A stretch of 64,000 nt of DNA from the NCBI GenBank assembly GCA_031002005.1, contig JARYHS010013631.1, positions 69,685,832 to 69,749,831 on the forward strand, read 5' to 3'. Shown piece by piece: positions 1-10,858 of the stretch. Every line of letters begins with the position of its first letter. Within the stretch, counting starts at the first letter, position 1. The stretch is from Vandiemenella viatica. Its lineage: Eukaryota > Arthropoda > Insecta > Orthoptera > Morabidae. A program made the position numbers and the translations under genes. The notes beneath the pieces were generated by a model. That model worked only from the letters and a program-made list of their open reading frames with translations, did no database searches and was not told the origin of the DNA.

Positions 1-466
1 TGCGTATGGAATGAATGTGAACTTTATTTACTTCTTTTCACAATGATAAACTGAGAAACTGCTTACCTGCATCGTTGTTTTCTATTAACTGTTTTAAGAC
101 AATAACAATCGGATAATTTTCTCGGCTTCAGTAGACACTCATTGTTCTTGTCGGAGCCTTGTCTTCCCCACGTCGCAGTGCTTGTTAAATCTTCTGGCTG
201 CGACTGATGACTGAATGCATAATTTAGCGCCCTTGAAGCCGGGCGGTAGCTTAATACATCGACGTCCGCACGTGCAACTAATATTCTTTTGTCTCACGCC
301 GGTAGATCGCACCCGCCACTGAAATAAATTTGTGAAGTATTCTCCGTTTTTAACATATCTCTGGAATATGTTAGTCCCATATACTCTTATAATTCATAAT
401 TTCCCCCTGTTTCCTGAACAAAATACTTCGTTACCGCCGTTTGATTCTTCTGTGTTGTCAACTATG
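1..466. other. unassigned intergenic DNA
   Basis: No long open frame, tRNA-like box pair or terminal inverted repeat was recognised here. The sequence is AT-rich and appears single copy within this window. It ends at the left target duplication of the first SINE. Confidence 0.4.
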
Positions 467-476
467 GGCATCGTCG

Positions 477-716
477 GACCGAGCGTGGTGGTGTAACGGC
501 TAGCGTTCTGGCCTCCCATTCGGGAAGACGGCGGTTCGAATCCCCGTCCGGGCATCCAGATTTGCGTTTTCCATGGTTTCCCAAATCACTCCAGGCAAAT
601 GCCGGGATGCTTCCTTCAAAAGGCCATGGCCGAATTCCTTCCCATTCCTTGCCCACATCCTTTCCCGTCCCTAAAGACCTCGCTGTTAGAGAGACGTTAA
701 GCAGATAAAAAAAAAA
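477..716 (+). mobile_element. SINE-A (tRNA-derived SINE), full length with target duplications
   Basis: This is a short retroposon with a tRNA-like head. A Pol III A box is visible at 489-499 (TGGTGTAACGG) and a B box at 533-543 (GGTTCGAATCC). A conserved body follows, built around TTTTCCATGGTTTCCC, and a short A-rich 3' tail. It is bounded by a perfect 10-bp direct repeat, GGCATCGTCG, at 467-476 and 717-726, which is the target-site duplication left by LINE-assisted insertion. The perfect duplication suggests a fairly recent insertion. It belongs to the same family as many other copies in this window (called SINE-A here). The 3' end reads GACGTTAAGCAGAT before the A tail. It encodes no protein. 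Confidence 0.92.
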
Positions 717-726
717 GGCATCGTCG

Positions 727-1454
727 AATTCTACTCACATGTATTTCGGATTCATCCTAAGGTTCTGCGTCATTTAATTCTTCATCTGAACATTTAAAGT
801 GTCTTTTTTATTCAAAATTTCTTAAATCTATTAGAACATGGGATAAAGTTCGACGTGTTCATCTTGTATGACATTATCAAAAGACTCGTTTACACCTGTT
901 TTATTAAGAAATTACGAACAGACATTTTTTTCTGACCACCTTCGCGCCTCCGGCAATTGGCCCATAGTTTTGTACGGGCACCAACGTGGTTTTAACAGAG
1001 GCATTGTATTAACACCAGTGATAATCTTATTCTATTGCAGGTGGTGCAGCATCAACTTAATTGCAGGGTTTCAGTTCCGAACGCTGAATGACCAACATAG
1101 GGATAAAAGAGAGAGAGAAGAAATAATTCCTTATGAGGTCCGCCAATTTTCATTCATAAGTCGCTGAATTCACGGTATTACAGACATTAAATATGATATA
1201 AAAAACTTAAAAAGTATTGCTAAAATTACCCTTATTTAATTCGTTGCTGAAGACCACATGCGGAGCTATGTTAAACGGAAATATTAACCTCAAACAGGAT
1301 TCACAAGCGCAACCGGGCTGACAGGTAACCTGATCTTAACAGACAATCACATAATTCTGAATTTCACCTACGTTTAAACCTTTCCACAACTAGTCATATT
1401 AATTTCTCTAATTGATACAGTGGTTATATTGTCAAAAACTGACAGTTGACATAA
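727..1454. other. unassigned intergenic DNA
   Basis: An open frame of about 100 codons at 868-1167 shows no recognisable motif and no composition contrast with its surroundings, so I treat it as chance. No repeat boundary was found. Confidence 0.35.
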
Positions 1455-1465
1455 CAGCTGATCTA

Positions 1466-1714
1466 TTTTTTTTTTCTTTTTAAACAGTTTAACGTCCCTT
1501 TTTAACAACGTGGTCTTTAGAGACGGGAAAGGATGGGGGCAAGGAATGGGAAGGAATTCGGCCATGGCCTTTTGAAGGAAGCATCCCGGCATTCACCTGG
1601 AGTGATTTGGGGAAACCATGGAAAACCCAAATCTGGATCCCGGACGGGGATTCGAACCGCCGTCCTCCCGAATGCGAGGCCAGAACGCTATCCGTTACAC
1701 CACCACGCTCGGTC
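1466..1714 (-). mobile_element. SINE-A, minus strand, with target duplications
   Basis: On the minus strand this copy carries the same tRNA-like head (B box near 1650, A box near 1700), body and A tail as the copy at 477-716. It is flanked by a perfect 11-bp direct repeat, CAGCTGATCTA, at 1455-1465 and 1715-1725. The two copies lie about 750 bp apart in opposite orientation, so transcripts crossing both could fold. The 3' end is a variant of the GACGTTAA-type tail. Confidence 0.92.
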
Positions 1715-1725
1715 CAGCTGATCTA

Positions 1726-2331
1726 AAAACTGGTTTAAGAGTATTGTAATGTGTACACAAAAGACCCATAAACAGTGAAAAAAGCGGGGTAGGCAGTATT
1801 CGAGCTACAACTGTTGTGATTGCGTAGACTTCAGCTATCGTTTTCGATGTTTTCTTTAGAATACAACCGTTGTTATTCTAGTGAATACGATTCATTTATA
1901 CTCACTTGATTTTCAAGATATTTGTATCATTAGTCATATTTTTATACATCGATGTTAGTTCAGAAACTATACATGTAGATTTTTTCTTCTGTCATTATTT
2001 TAACATTTGTAAAACTTATAAGGTTTGCAACTGTTCATTTCTTGACCATATTTTTAAATGTAACTGTTCGAGTTACTCGCAATGACGAAAGCTGATCATC
2101 AGCAGTAGTTCTATTTCGTTATTCATTCGCAGTAAAGTCTGTCCTGGCAATTTTTCATTGAGTGGTTTCGGTCTTAATCTGTAAAGCCGAAATGCTTTGT
2201 AGTTGATTTGGCCCCATTTACATATAATTTTGCAACTATTCTCTTCTTAACCATCGACATTTTTATAAACAAGTAAATCAAACTGTTACAAATTTGACTT
2301 CACAGTACTATCATGTACTAACCGCTGCTAC
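1726..2331. other. unassigned intergenic DNA upstream of CR1-like LINE copy 1
   Basis: AT-rich sequence with no open frame of note and no repeat recognised. The 5' truncation point of the LINE that follows was set where similarity to the second copy (near 44570) begins. Confidence 0.35.
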
Positions 2332-2461
2332 TACTTTCACTAGGCATGGCCTACACCTAAATAGAAGGGGGAAGGGAGTACTTTCTGAGTTGTTAGCTAA
2401 AGCAGTGAGGGAGCCCGTTTCCAGTGATGATGGGGTCAGGACTGTGCCTTTTTTAGGTTAG
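2332..2461 (+). pseudogene. LINE ORF1 3' end (esterase-type C-terminus), fragment
   Basis: The frame ending in TAG at 2459-2461 reads ...FTRHGLHLNRRGKG... followed by about 25 more residues. The GLHLNRRG block resembles the last conserved block of SGNH esterases (the histidine-bearing segment), a domain known in ORF1 of CR1-clade elements. The same segment is present near 44575-44690 in copy 2, where an N-terminal PHD-like piece is also preserved. Only the C-terminus is here because the element is 5'-truncated. ORF2 starts 59 nt after the stop. Confidence 0.7.
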
Positions 2462-2520
2462 GGGCTGCTGGTGAAGGGACAGAAATAGATTATCAAAGTG
2501 ATACTGATTGCAGATTCGCG

Positions 2521-5421
2521 ATGGGGAAAGTGACAGATATTAAAGAAATAGATGAAATGGCTGAAACAATAACTGACTGCGGTAAAAGTGGGAAAGAGGA
2601 GATAAATTCTGAAAATGTAAAGCCAGTAGTAAGGGTGTTAATGGTAAACTGTAGAAGTATAATGATCAAAGTAATTGAATTTGCAAACTTAATAGAGATG
2701 CACGAACCACAAGTAATAATTGGGGTAGAGAGTTGGTTAAAAGAAGAAGTACTAGACAGTGTGGTTTTTCCTGATGGTTACAAAGTGTACCGCAGAGATA
2801 GAGGAGCAATTGGTGGAGGAGTCTTCATACTAGTTAGCAAAAACTACCACAGTTCACTGGCGTTCATAGATCAAGACCATGAGTTACTTGGGGTAGGTTT
2901 CTGGGCTAATAAAAAAGAAAAAATCAGAGTGTTGGCTGTTTACCGCAGTGGAAGAATGACAGAAGAGGATGAGGCTCTTGGGGAGAAATTAAATTCATAC
3001 TCAGATTTCAGAGGTGAGAATAGAATGATCATCATCGGCGGGGATTTCAATTTACCAGGTGTAAACTGGGAAGGGAATAAGATAAATAACACAAGGGAAC
3101 AAAGATTTGCAAATATCTTAATAAGGGAAGGAGGATTTACACAAGTGGTTCAGCAAAACACTAGGGGACAAAATATTTTGGATATATTTCTAATTAAGCC
3201 CGATGAAAACCTTTTGAGGTATCAAGTAACTGAAGGAATAAGTGATCATGAAGCAGTTCTGATGGATATTAGAGGATTCAGTAAACCAGCAGCCAAAATT
3301 GAAGGGGGAAATAGGTACAATTATAAAAAGGCACAGGTTTCAAATTTGAGGAGATATTTCAGAGAACAATTCAGCAAATGGAAGGAAGGCTCAGGTACAG
3401 TAGAGTCAAGGTGGGAAGAGTTCAAGGAGATAATAAGAAAGGGGGAAGAAAAATTTATTCCAAAGCAAAAAATAAAGAGAAGTAGAGAACCTATGTACTA
3501 TAATAGGGAAGTGAGGAGGTTAAAGAGGTTGGTAAGAAAAGAACATAACAGAGTTAAGAGACAGCAGGGTAGTAGGGAATATTTAAAACAACTAAACAAG
3601 GACTTAATAACAGCAAAGAAAATGGCTAAAGATGGGTTTATGAAGAGTATTGTCAGTGCAGGGGGACCATTGACTGATGCATCTAAAAATTTCTATGGCT
3701 ATATCAGGAAACTGAGGGGGAGGGAGGATGTAGAGACACTTATAGATAAGGATGGAGAAGAAGTTACTAAGGATTTGAAAAAGGCAGAGATTTTAAGTAA
3801 CTGGTTCAGTGAAAGCATTAGGGACAATGAATCAGAAACAGGAGGGTCTAATTCGGAGAACGAGCTTAACAACACAATTAGAAATGACGATAGTAAAAAA
3901 TTTGATATCCATCCTTAGGAAATCATGAAGGAAATAAGAAAGCTGAAAAAACATAAAGGGGCTGGTGAAGATAATATTACTACAGATATCTTAAAGATAG
4001 CCGGATGTGACATGGTACCTTATCTTGAAATATTATTTAAATTGAGTCAAGACACTTGCTGCTTACCACAGGACTGGAAAAGTGCAATAGTAGTACCGGT
4101 ACATAAGGGAGGGGGTGAGAAATAGAGTTGAGAATTACAGGCCAATCAGTTTGACATCAGTGGTAGGTAAATTAATGGAAAGATTGATATGCAACCACAT
4201 CAGAAATATATGTGAGGAACGTAATTGGTTTTCAAGCAGGCAACATGGTTTCAGGCAAGGATATTCATGCGAATCTCAGTTGGTGGGATATATGCAAGAT
4301 ATTTCAGATGAAATGGACAAGGGAGGCCAAATTGATAGTGTAGCACTAGATCTGTCTAAGGCGTTTGACAGAGTAAGCCATAAAATGGTAGTAAATAAGG
4401 TAAAAACTATTGGAGTGGATAAGAAAGTCATTTGCTGGGTAGAAGAATTTTTAAAAGGTAGAAAACAGAAAGTTATGGTAGGAAATGTTGTATCAAAAGA
4501 AGTGGAAGTAAAAATGGGAGTGCCACAGGGTAGCGTATTGGGACCATTGCTATTCATTATTCTAATGAATAATTGTGTTGATTGTTTACTATCTGAAATT
4601 AGATTGTTTGCAGATGACATAATGCTGTATAAAAGAATCATAACGATAGAGGATTGTAAACAGTTGCAGGGTGATCTGGACAGGATATCTAATTGGGTTG
4701 GTAAACATGGAATGAAGATAAATGCAAAGAAGAGTCAGCTTATTAGATACACAAATAAAAAACAAAAGGTTAATTATGAATATAAGGTGGGGAAAGAATT
4801 GCTTGCTGAAGACTTGAAATGCAAATATCTTGGAATTACTTTTGATAACAAACTTAACTGGACAGGACACATAGGACAGGTGGTAGGAAAAGGTTTCAAA
4901 GTTCTGCACTTGTTGGAGAGAGTGATGAGGGGATGTACGAGAGAAGTCAAGGAATTGGGTTACAAAACTTTGGTCAGACCATTGCTCGAATATGGTAGTG
5001 TAGTATGGGACCCTCATTTTACTTATCAAATACAGGAGTTGGAGAGGGTGCAAAGAAAGGCTGCTAGATTTGTATCTGGAAATTATCGCAGAATGCAATC
5101 AGTGACGGATATGATAAAGGTGCTGGAAGGGATTCATTGCAAGACAGGAGGAGGATGAGGAGGGTCATGGGAGTGTACAGGGCATATACTGGAGATGAGG
5201 CATGGAAAGATATTGCAATTGGTATGAAAAGTAGTGCATGGAAGGGAAAAGATGACCATGACCACAAGCTGGCACTCGATTTCAGGCACAAGGGTGTGGG
5301 AAGATTCTCTTTTTTAGGTAAGGGTGTCAGGGATTGGAATGAGTTGCCAAAAGAAATGATGAATAATTTACCGAAAACTTTGAAGGAATTTAAAGATAAA
5401 ATTTGTAGAGGGCAAATGTAG
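2521..5421 (+). pseudogene. LINE ORF2: AP-type endonuclease plus reverse transcriptase, broken by one stop and two frameshifts
   Basis: ORF2 nicks target DNA and reverse-transcribes the element RNA at the nick. The ATG at 2521 opens the frame. Endonuclease signatures include VNCRSI, GVESWL, GGDFNLPGVNW and ISDHEA (about residues 40-245). The reverse transcriptase follows, with YRPISLTS, LSKAFDRVSHK, GVPQGSVLGPLL and LFADDIMLYK (catalytic aspartates near 4612-4617). The C-terminal part carries RPLLEYGSVVW, RVQRKAARFVSG and RHKGVGRFSF. Damage: a TAG at 3916-3918, after which the same frame resumes at 3919; a frameshift in a G-run near 4110-4125; and another near 5125-5150. Otherwise the sequence runs through to the stop at about 5421, so this copy is dead but young enough for every domain to be read. 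Confidence 0.9.
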
Positions 5422-5515
5422 GTGGGTGCAGGATAGGGGGAAGATGGGTGTGTAGGGATATTGCCACCGGAGCCTGTGCTCCATTGCAATTAAATTAAAT
5501 TAAATTAATTCACAT

Positions 5516-6281
5516 CTTTTAGTGTTCGCAGGATACTGAAACGACATTCAATGAGGCCTACGAGACTCAAGCTGAAGCGCTGCGTTCACTGAATAGCCGT
5601 TATAAGACCTATCAACCGGGACTGTAAACTCCTAATACAAAAAGAAAAGGAATACGACTTATGTCCCGGTATTTAGTAAAGATCGAATTTTAAATCCGTC
5701 TCGAACGTTGACCACGGTTGTATTTTTCAGTTTTGCTCATTTGTGTGAGCAGGTATTCACTGCATCCAGCGAATTTCATTTGTGATAGTTCATTATATAA
5801 ATCAGCAAATAAAAAGTTATATAGCTTTTTGTTCACAATGACACATTGACGTGATCGAAATGGTTTGAATCATGGAGAATCAATTTTTATTGCTCTGTAG
5901 CTAAATTTAATCAGAGCGCAAATCTGAAGAACATGTGATGGTATTTACAACATGAGCTATACCAAAGGTTCGCAATCTTTTTTGGTCTATTACCTAATTT
6001 TAGTTAAAAAAAAGTTACTCACCGTTCACTTGTCAAAAAAAAAAAAAAAACCTTTATAGTCCCGTTAATTTCAGAAAAATTCACACCGATTTCCCTTCAA
6101 GAAATAATAAAGCAACAGTGTTCAAACGTTTATGGTTCGTAATCCACTTTTTTGATACAGTGATTTTATGGTGATCATCTTAGGTAAGCGTACAATATTA
6201 TGTATAGAAAAATAGGGACAGATTTCTAAAAAAAAAATTTAATGGATATTGACAACATTGTTGTACAGTTAACAGTTTGAT
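5516..6281. other. unassigned intergenic DNA
   Basis: AT-rich, with an A-run near 6035-6052. No open frame or repeat boundary was recognised before the target duplication of the hAT-like element that follows. Confidence 0.35.
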
Positions 6282-6289
6282 TTGAAAAT

Positions 6290-7165
6290 CAGGGGCGTAG
6301 CTACTATGGGGCTAGGCGGTGCAGTGCACCGGGGCCCCTACGCTCAGGGGGCCCCCAAGCATACCTTTGGGGGCCTCCAAGCGCAGTTCAGAGGCCCACG
6401 AGCCTTCATGGCAAACTGGCGGCCTTTTTTTTTTTTAGCTCTACATTCGTCTAAGGGGGCTCCTGAGACACACGAAGCCCCTCACTAAGGGCCCTCTCAC
6501 TGCTCAGGAGGGCCCCCAACCACTGCTCAGGGGACCCCTAAGCACATCTCAAGGGCCCCATCCTCAGCTCAGGGGTCCCTTACCAGCTACACAAAGCAAA
6601 AAGAGGTAGCCCATCTGGCCTGATGGCCCAAAATAAATTTTTTGCACCGGGGCCCTTGTTAACCTACAGGGTGTCCAGAAAAGGACTCCCTGATTTCAAA
6701 ATTAAATATCTCGAAAACAAAGATCGATAGAGGAATGCAGTAAACGGTATGTTTATTGTGACAGCTGTAAGAAGTGTATACAGCAGTGTGAAATAATAGT
6801 TACAAAAGCTGCTAACAGATGGCGCTGTAATCGCCATACGTAATGCCTAAATAGTGATCCGAAGCTCAGGGCGATCAGTTCCACCATTGAAACGTGCCAA
6901 TGGTGAACATTTTGAAAATATTGTGATGTGATTGTTTGCAAAGATTGTTTTCATACGATTATTTCACTTATGTATGCTGATATGAGCGTACAGCGCCATC
7001 TGTTAGCAGCTTTTGTAACTATTATTTCACACTGCTGTATACACTTCTTACAGCTGTCACAATAAACATACCGTTTGCTGCATTCCTCTATCGATCTTTG
7101 TTTTCGAGATATTTAATTTTGAAATCAGGGAGTCCTTTTCTGGACACCCTGTAGCTACGCCCCTG
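6290..7165. mobile_element. hAT-like TIR element, non-autonomous, containing a nested MITE
   Basis: Its termini are inverted repeats beginning CAGGGGCGTAGCTAC. It is flanked by a perfect 8-bp direct repeat, TTGAAAAT, at 6282-6289 and 7166-7173. An 8-bp duplication with CAGGGG-type ends is typical of hAT elements. The left half is rich in GGGGCCCC-like blocks and has no transposase frame. The right terminus lies almost immediately beyond the nested mariner-type MITE at 6667-7151, so the native length is roughly 390 bp. It must have been mobilised by a transposase encoded elsewhere. Confidence 0.85.
6667..7151. mobile_element. mariner-type MITE with 163-bp terminal inverted repeats, nested in the hAT-like element
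   Basis: The left arm (6667-6829) and right arm (6989-7151) are inverted copies starting CAGGGTGTCCAGAAAAGGAC. They differ at about one position over 163 bp. A TA dinucleotide flanks both ends (6665-6666 and 7152-7153), the target duplication of Tc1/mariner elements. The 159-bp centre has no usable frame. Because it interrupts the hAT-like element, it inserted later. The near identity of the arms suggests recent insertion or gene-conversion-like homogenisation. A transcript would form a long hairpin. Confidence 0.9.
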
Positions 7166-7173
7166 TTGAAAAT

Positions 7174-7599
7174 ACATATTATGAAAAAGTGTAATTAATT
7201 AGATTGCTGAGCTCCGTATAATTTTTCAATATTTGGCTCCTTATTTGTCATCAGAAATCTATAATCTCCACGTACCACTACTGGTAATATATTTCGTTTC
7301 TTAGATTGCTGACTTCTAAGTCCTGTTTTGGCTAATATGATCATGGAAATTCAACTAAAAACTTCTCTTGATGCATCCCTAAAAGCTGGATATAATACTG
7401 GAAATCAGGGAGCAACAGGGTGGTGCTCAACGCCTCGTAAATTTGCCTTGGAATATAAAAGCCCCCTATGATCTCTTCAACGCCAAGCAGTGGGTGATAG
7501 CGCCACCGCACTAGATTGACGTAAATGACTAGTTACTAAAACACGATACACAGCGATTGACGACAAAATTCGTGTCAAATATTTCGTATATGATCAGTT
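7174..7599. other. unassigned DNA, possibly the outer end of repeat X
   Basis: No frame or boundary was recognised. Weak similarity to the inverted copy beyond 15600 is possible but too diverged to assert by eye. Confidence 0.25.
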
Positions 7600-8760
7600 T
7601 AACTTACAAATATCCCGAATAAGTAGTCTTAGTTTGGGAGTAAGAGTCCACGTTTGAAAATATCTATAAGGGAGCGTGCAAAAACTACGTGACTCGGTCC
7701 AGATGGGGGGGGGGGGGGTTGGCTGGAAGGCTACGCTGGGCTACGCTGGGTTCCGAGCCTGGCCACGTAGCTTCCCTTTCATAACATTTTTCAAAGTTAA
7801 AATGAGGAACAGAACTCACAACAGCATGTGAATATTTATTCCCTCAGTTAATTATCTCCGTATGTAATTTACAATAGTCTGACAATAGAAAAAAGTACAA
7901 AATGTCTTCTGAAATCAAAAGGGAAAAAAGCTACGTGCTACGTGGGGGGGGGGGGGGGTAGAGGCAAAAGCCACGTAGGGCTACGTGGGGGAAAGGGGGG
8001 TTCACAGGAGGCAAAAATGAAACTACGTGGTTTATGCACGCTCCCTAAGGGGATTTCCAGCTAAGTTTCGGAAGGGTTGAATCACTTCAGGCGACAGGAG
8101 CACTACGTCTTTTCACCCCATCTTACAAGGCCGTTCACACCACTAACCTCTAGCAGAGTCTTGATGGCGAGCACTGCCTGGTTTTGTCTTGAGGCTAATT
8201 GCCTGTTGTGTAATGTGATATTTACAATGTTTACACCTTATAGATATTTACCACCACCAACTTAAGATTTGACGATATTATTTTGTGCTCTTTGGTTCGA
8301 TATCCAGTGACGGAATTTCGATGAAATATCAACATTTACGACATGCAGCACACAAAGTTATATTCAGAACATCATAGTACTTAAATCCGTCGCTATTACT
8401 ACGTTCTCAGGTTCACCAATTAGCACACATGACGGAACTTCGATGAAACATCTGAATTTTAGCCATACAACACATAAAGCTGTATTCGCGACATCAGTAA
8501 CTAAAGTTTCGCCTAACGCAGGTTGCGCTGAAATCTGTGGTTCAAGTCCTTTTCGAGAAGATACAATTAAACTTTACAGCGAAAGTCTCTAGTAATATCC
8601 GTTGAGTTCGAAATTGGCATGTAATTGCACTTCCCTTTGTTCCAATTTGATGTCTCTAATATAAGCTTAAGATGTTTGTTGTTCACTATTTCAGATTGTG
8701 AAAATACAATTTAACGATCAATTTGACCGACAGTATCAATTCCACAGTTTCAAAATTATT
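7600..8760 (+). repeat. unnamed interspersed repeat X, copy 1
   Basis: Excluding the H1 insertion at 7670-8045, this sequence is recognisably similar, in inverted orientation, to 15141-15600 joined to about 10250-10549. Shared landmarks include TGGTTTTGTCTTGA (near 8178), GACGGAATTTCGATGAAAT (near 8310), ACACAAAG, AAAGCTGTATTC (near 8478) and CCTAACGCAGGTT (8512-8524). Two sub-units of about 125 bp, each opening with TGACGGAA(T/C)TTCGATGAAA, are visible at about 8308 and 8431. No coding frame and no terminal structure were recognised, so the class is unknown. It could be an ancient non-autonomous element or a segmental duplication. Confidence 0.6.
7670..8045. mobile_element. H1 family TIR element (GGGAGCGTGCA ends), copy 1
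   Basis: Terminal inverted repeats read GGGAGCGTGCAAAAACTACG on the left and its near complement on the right. The flanking 3-bp direct repeat is TAA (7667-7669 and 8046-8048). Inside are repeated CTACGTGG-type motifs next to G- or C-runs. Two more copies are at 31986-32378 and 50010-50384. There is no coding capacity. Three-base duplications occur in PIF/Harbinger and in rarer superfamilies such as Zator, and the superfamily is not settled here. Confidence 0.85.
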
Positions 8761-8799
8761 CGAAGTGAAGACATAATTTATAAAATAAAAGATCTCTTT

Positions 8800-9330
8800 A
8801 TTTTAAAAATATACATTCTATAATCTTTATATATAAAGATGAATGTATGTTAGTTTGTTCTTCATACAAATCCACAGTTTTCATCCGATCTCGATGAAAC
8901 TTTGCACACTTATCCTTTGAAACAAGGAGAAAAATACTGTCTACATTTGGTTGAAAAATTATCTGTATAAATAACACATGTTGTCTCATAACTTCGGCGA
9001 TAGACAGACACGTTGGATATGGACGTCTTTGTACCGTGTTTCCGTGTAGTGGACTGGCAGCTTAGTGGTTAAAGCGCTTGCTTACGAACGTCGCGGTCTC
9101 CGGTTCAAATCTCCCTGGAGGCTAGGACTTTTAAAAATTGTTTTTCATCGTAAGAGTCAGGCCTGGGCCGTAGGTTATTCGGATTGAATGTTAAACTGTA
9201 GATATTAGAAAGTTAGGGGTGCAATGCGAGGCAAATCGTAGGTAGTCTTGCAATGTTGTAGATGTACACTTTTTTACGTTATAATGATCCCTCAGGTGTT
9301 GTTCGCAGGCAGTGTGTGAGTGCGAACCAC
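8800..9330 (+). mobile_element. tRNA-like SINE candidate (family C) with AT-rich flank
   Basis: Positions 9050-9124 look like a tRNA-derived head: an A box-like stretch, CAGCTTAGTGG, and a B box-like stretch, GGTTCAAATCT (9103-9113), about 45 bp apart. The head resembles a threonine-type tRNA in outline, but I cannot fold a full cloverleaf, so I do not call a tRNA gene. The preceding 8800-9049 contains text like CGATGAAACTTTGCACAC, related in style to the tandem array at 48.4-50.9 kb on the opposite strand. A short partner of the head (GGTAGCTCAGTGGTTAAAGC) occurs near 48252. Confidence 0.45.
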
Positions 9331-10249
9331 AGTAATATTATTATAAATACGGAAGTAAGTCTCTGTCTTTTTGTTACGTTTTGACGACTAATAGGCTATA
9401 TTGATATTGACGGAATTTGATAAGAAAGTCTGTATGAAGGGCACAGGATATTTATTCCAGTATGATTAACAGTTGTAGTCACGAAATTTTGAGACCTTAT
9501 CGAATGGTGACAGAAATATGTTGGAAATTGATTCTCTTCAAGAGACAGGTTCGACGGTACAATGATATAGTGATAGTTTTCCTGTCATATTATTCCGACT
9601 CGATATTGTTTGGGACAAATCCTTCGTTACCAACAACTTTCTGTATTTAATTCTGGCAAAAAAATTCTTAATCCACGTTTACGAAGTCGCGGGTACGAGC
9701 TAGTTTTAATAATAAATGTTTATAACGTGTCTACGTGTTTTGTTATTTATCGAAACATAACCATTTTAAAACCATACTTTTCCTTCTCCTTATCACTTGT
9801 TTAAACCGAAATGTACTTGTATATTTTGTTATTTATGATTTTTGCTGGTAAAATCCTTGTGCAGTATCATTATCTTGATAATCTTTTGGTAAACAAGTTA
9901 CAGGATTTGTGGATTTCGCTTGTCTGATGGAAAACACATCTGTCATGGCTGAAAGACTTTTTCAAAATCTTCCTTAAAGCTTAATTTGTCACTTTGTATT
10001 GTAATTGGAAATTAACTGTGGAAGTAATTCAACCCAGCGATGTGATCCGCGCCTATTAAATTTCGACCGTATTAATTAATTTGTTGTGTCGTTAAGCTTT
10101 TAACATCTTAAAAATAGTATACGTTGTGTAGTGATTAATATCATTGCTAGTCAGGAGCAACTTAAAATCTGAATTGTGAAATTCCTTTGTGTTGTTAGTA
10201 TGTAAATTTATAGGTACACGACCACGAAAGTGTACTCTTCAAAGCAGTG
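9331..10249. other. unassigned AT-rich DNA
   Basis: Several open frames of 60-65 codons occur here with no motif or codon signal. I see no recognisable gene. Confidence 0.3.
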
Positions 10250-10549
10250 ACAGCCTCAGTGCTCGTCTTATTTTTGGGTGAAAAAAAAAAAAAACCATCA
10301 ATGTATACTTGTAGCCACTATTTCAACAGTGTAATGAATTTTTTGAATACTCTCATCGCAACAACTGATCTTGTATTACAACTTGTAATCGTTTTACTTT
10401 TTAGCGAACTTGCAGTTACAACCAATGAACGTAGTAGAATTATATATAAATTTCGAATTTGGATATCAGTCGGGGTAAGTAGAGACTTTCGATGTAAAAA
10501 CTAATAGTATTTCCTCGAATGGAACTTGAACCGTGGCTATCAGCACCAA
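10250..10549 (-). repeat. repeat X, copy 2, distal half (left of the inserted LINE)
   Basis: Read on the minus strand this continues copy 1 beyond 8524. The plus-strand block GGAACTTGAACCGTGG (10520-10535) matches the complement of the copy 1 segment ending GGTTCAAGTCC (about 8551). TAGAGACTTTCGATGTAAA (about 10481) matches the complement of 8575-8595. The match stops exactly where the LINE 5' tandem repeats begin, which marks the insertion point. Similarity fades leftward of about 10390. Confidence 0.6.
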
Positions 10550-10795
10550 CCTCCGCAGCCGTAGCAGCAGTAGCCAACTTTTGTGTGTGAGTTAAATTGT
10601 GCTAGTTTTTGTCGTTATCTTTGATTATTTCCTGTTTAGGTAGTGTGTCAGTCAGTTGAGCCTCCGCAGCCGTAGCAGCAGAATCCAACTTTTGTGTGTG
10701 ATTTAAATTGTGCTAGTTTTTGTCGTTATCTTTGATTATTTTCTGTTTAGGTAGTGTGCCAGTCAGTTGACCTCCGCAGCCGTAGCAGCAGTAGC
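10550..10795 (+). promoter_or_regulatory. 5'UTR tandem repeat of the full-length LINE (probable internal promoter region)
   Basis: The block CCTCCGCAGCCGTAGCAGCA recurs at 10550, 10661 and 10771, giving a period of 110-111 bp with few changes. The third unit is cut short before the ORF1 leader. Tandem 5' repeats are known to carry promoter activity in several LINE families, so a promoter role is likely but inferred. The same sequence is absent from the other LINE copies here, which are 5'-truncated. Confidence 0.6.
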
Positions 10796-10858
10796 CACGA
10801 CCGTTAGCAGCCATTAGTAGCGGTCGCCGATTTTTGTGTATTGTCTGTTTCAGGTGAC

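Larger units (their letters stand above)
2332..5515 (+). mobile_element. CR1-like non-LTR retrotransposon, copy 1 (5'-truncated)
   Basis: This autonomous-type LINE is cut at its 5' end. It keeps the last codons of ORF1, then ORF2 with endonuclease and reverse transcriptase, and ends in a short (AATTA)n-type tail at about 5488-5512. The esterase-type end of ORF1, the ORF2 layout and the microsatellite-like tail (not poly(A)) all fit the CR1 clade. Related copies lie at 43800-51380 (plus), 53025-54345 (minus) and 54845-56105 (minus). Copy 1 is the least damaged: one in-frame stop and two frameshifts in ORF2. The exact clade is a judgement from motifs, and a phylogeny of the reverse transcriptase would settle it. 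Confidence 0.85.

Noticed and set aside
4276..5098. Minus-strand frames opposite CR1-like ORF2 (and the equivalents at 46482, 46744, 55255 and 55712)
   Set aside because: Antisense shadows that recur in every copy because the LINE sequence recurs.
9050..9124. Possible threonine-type tRNA gene
   Set aside because: A and B box-like stretches are present, but a complete cloverleaf with a proper acceptor stem could not be formed. A SINE head is more likely.
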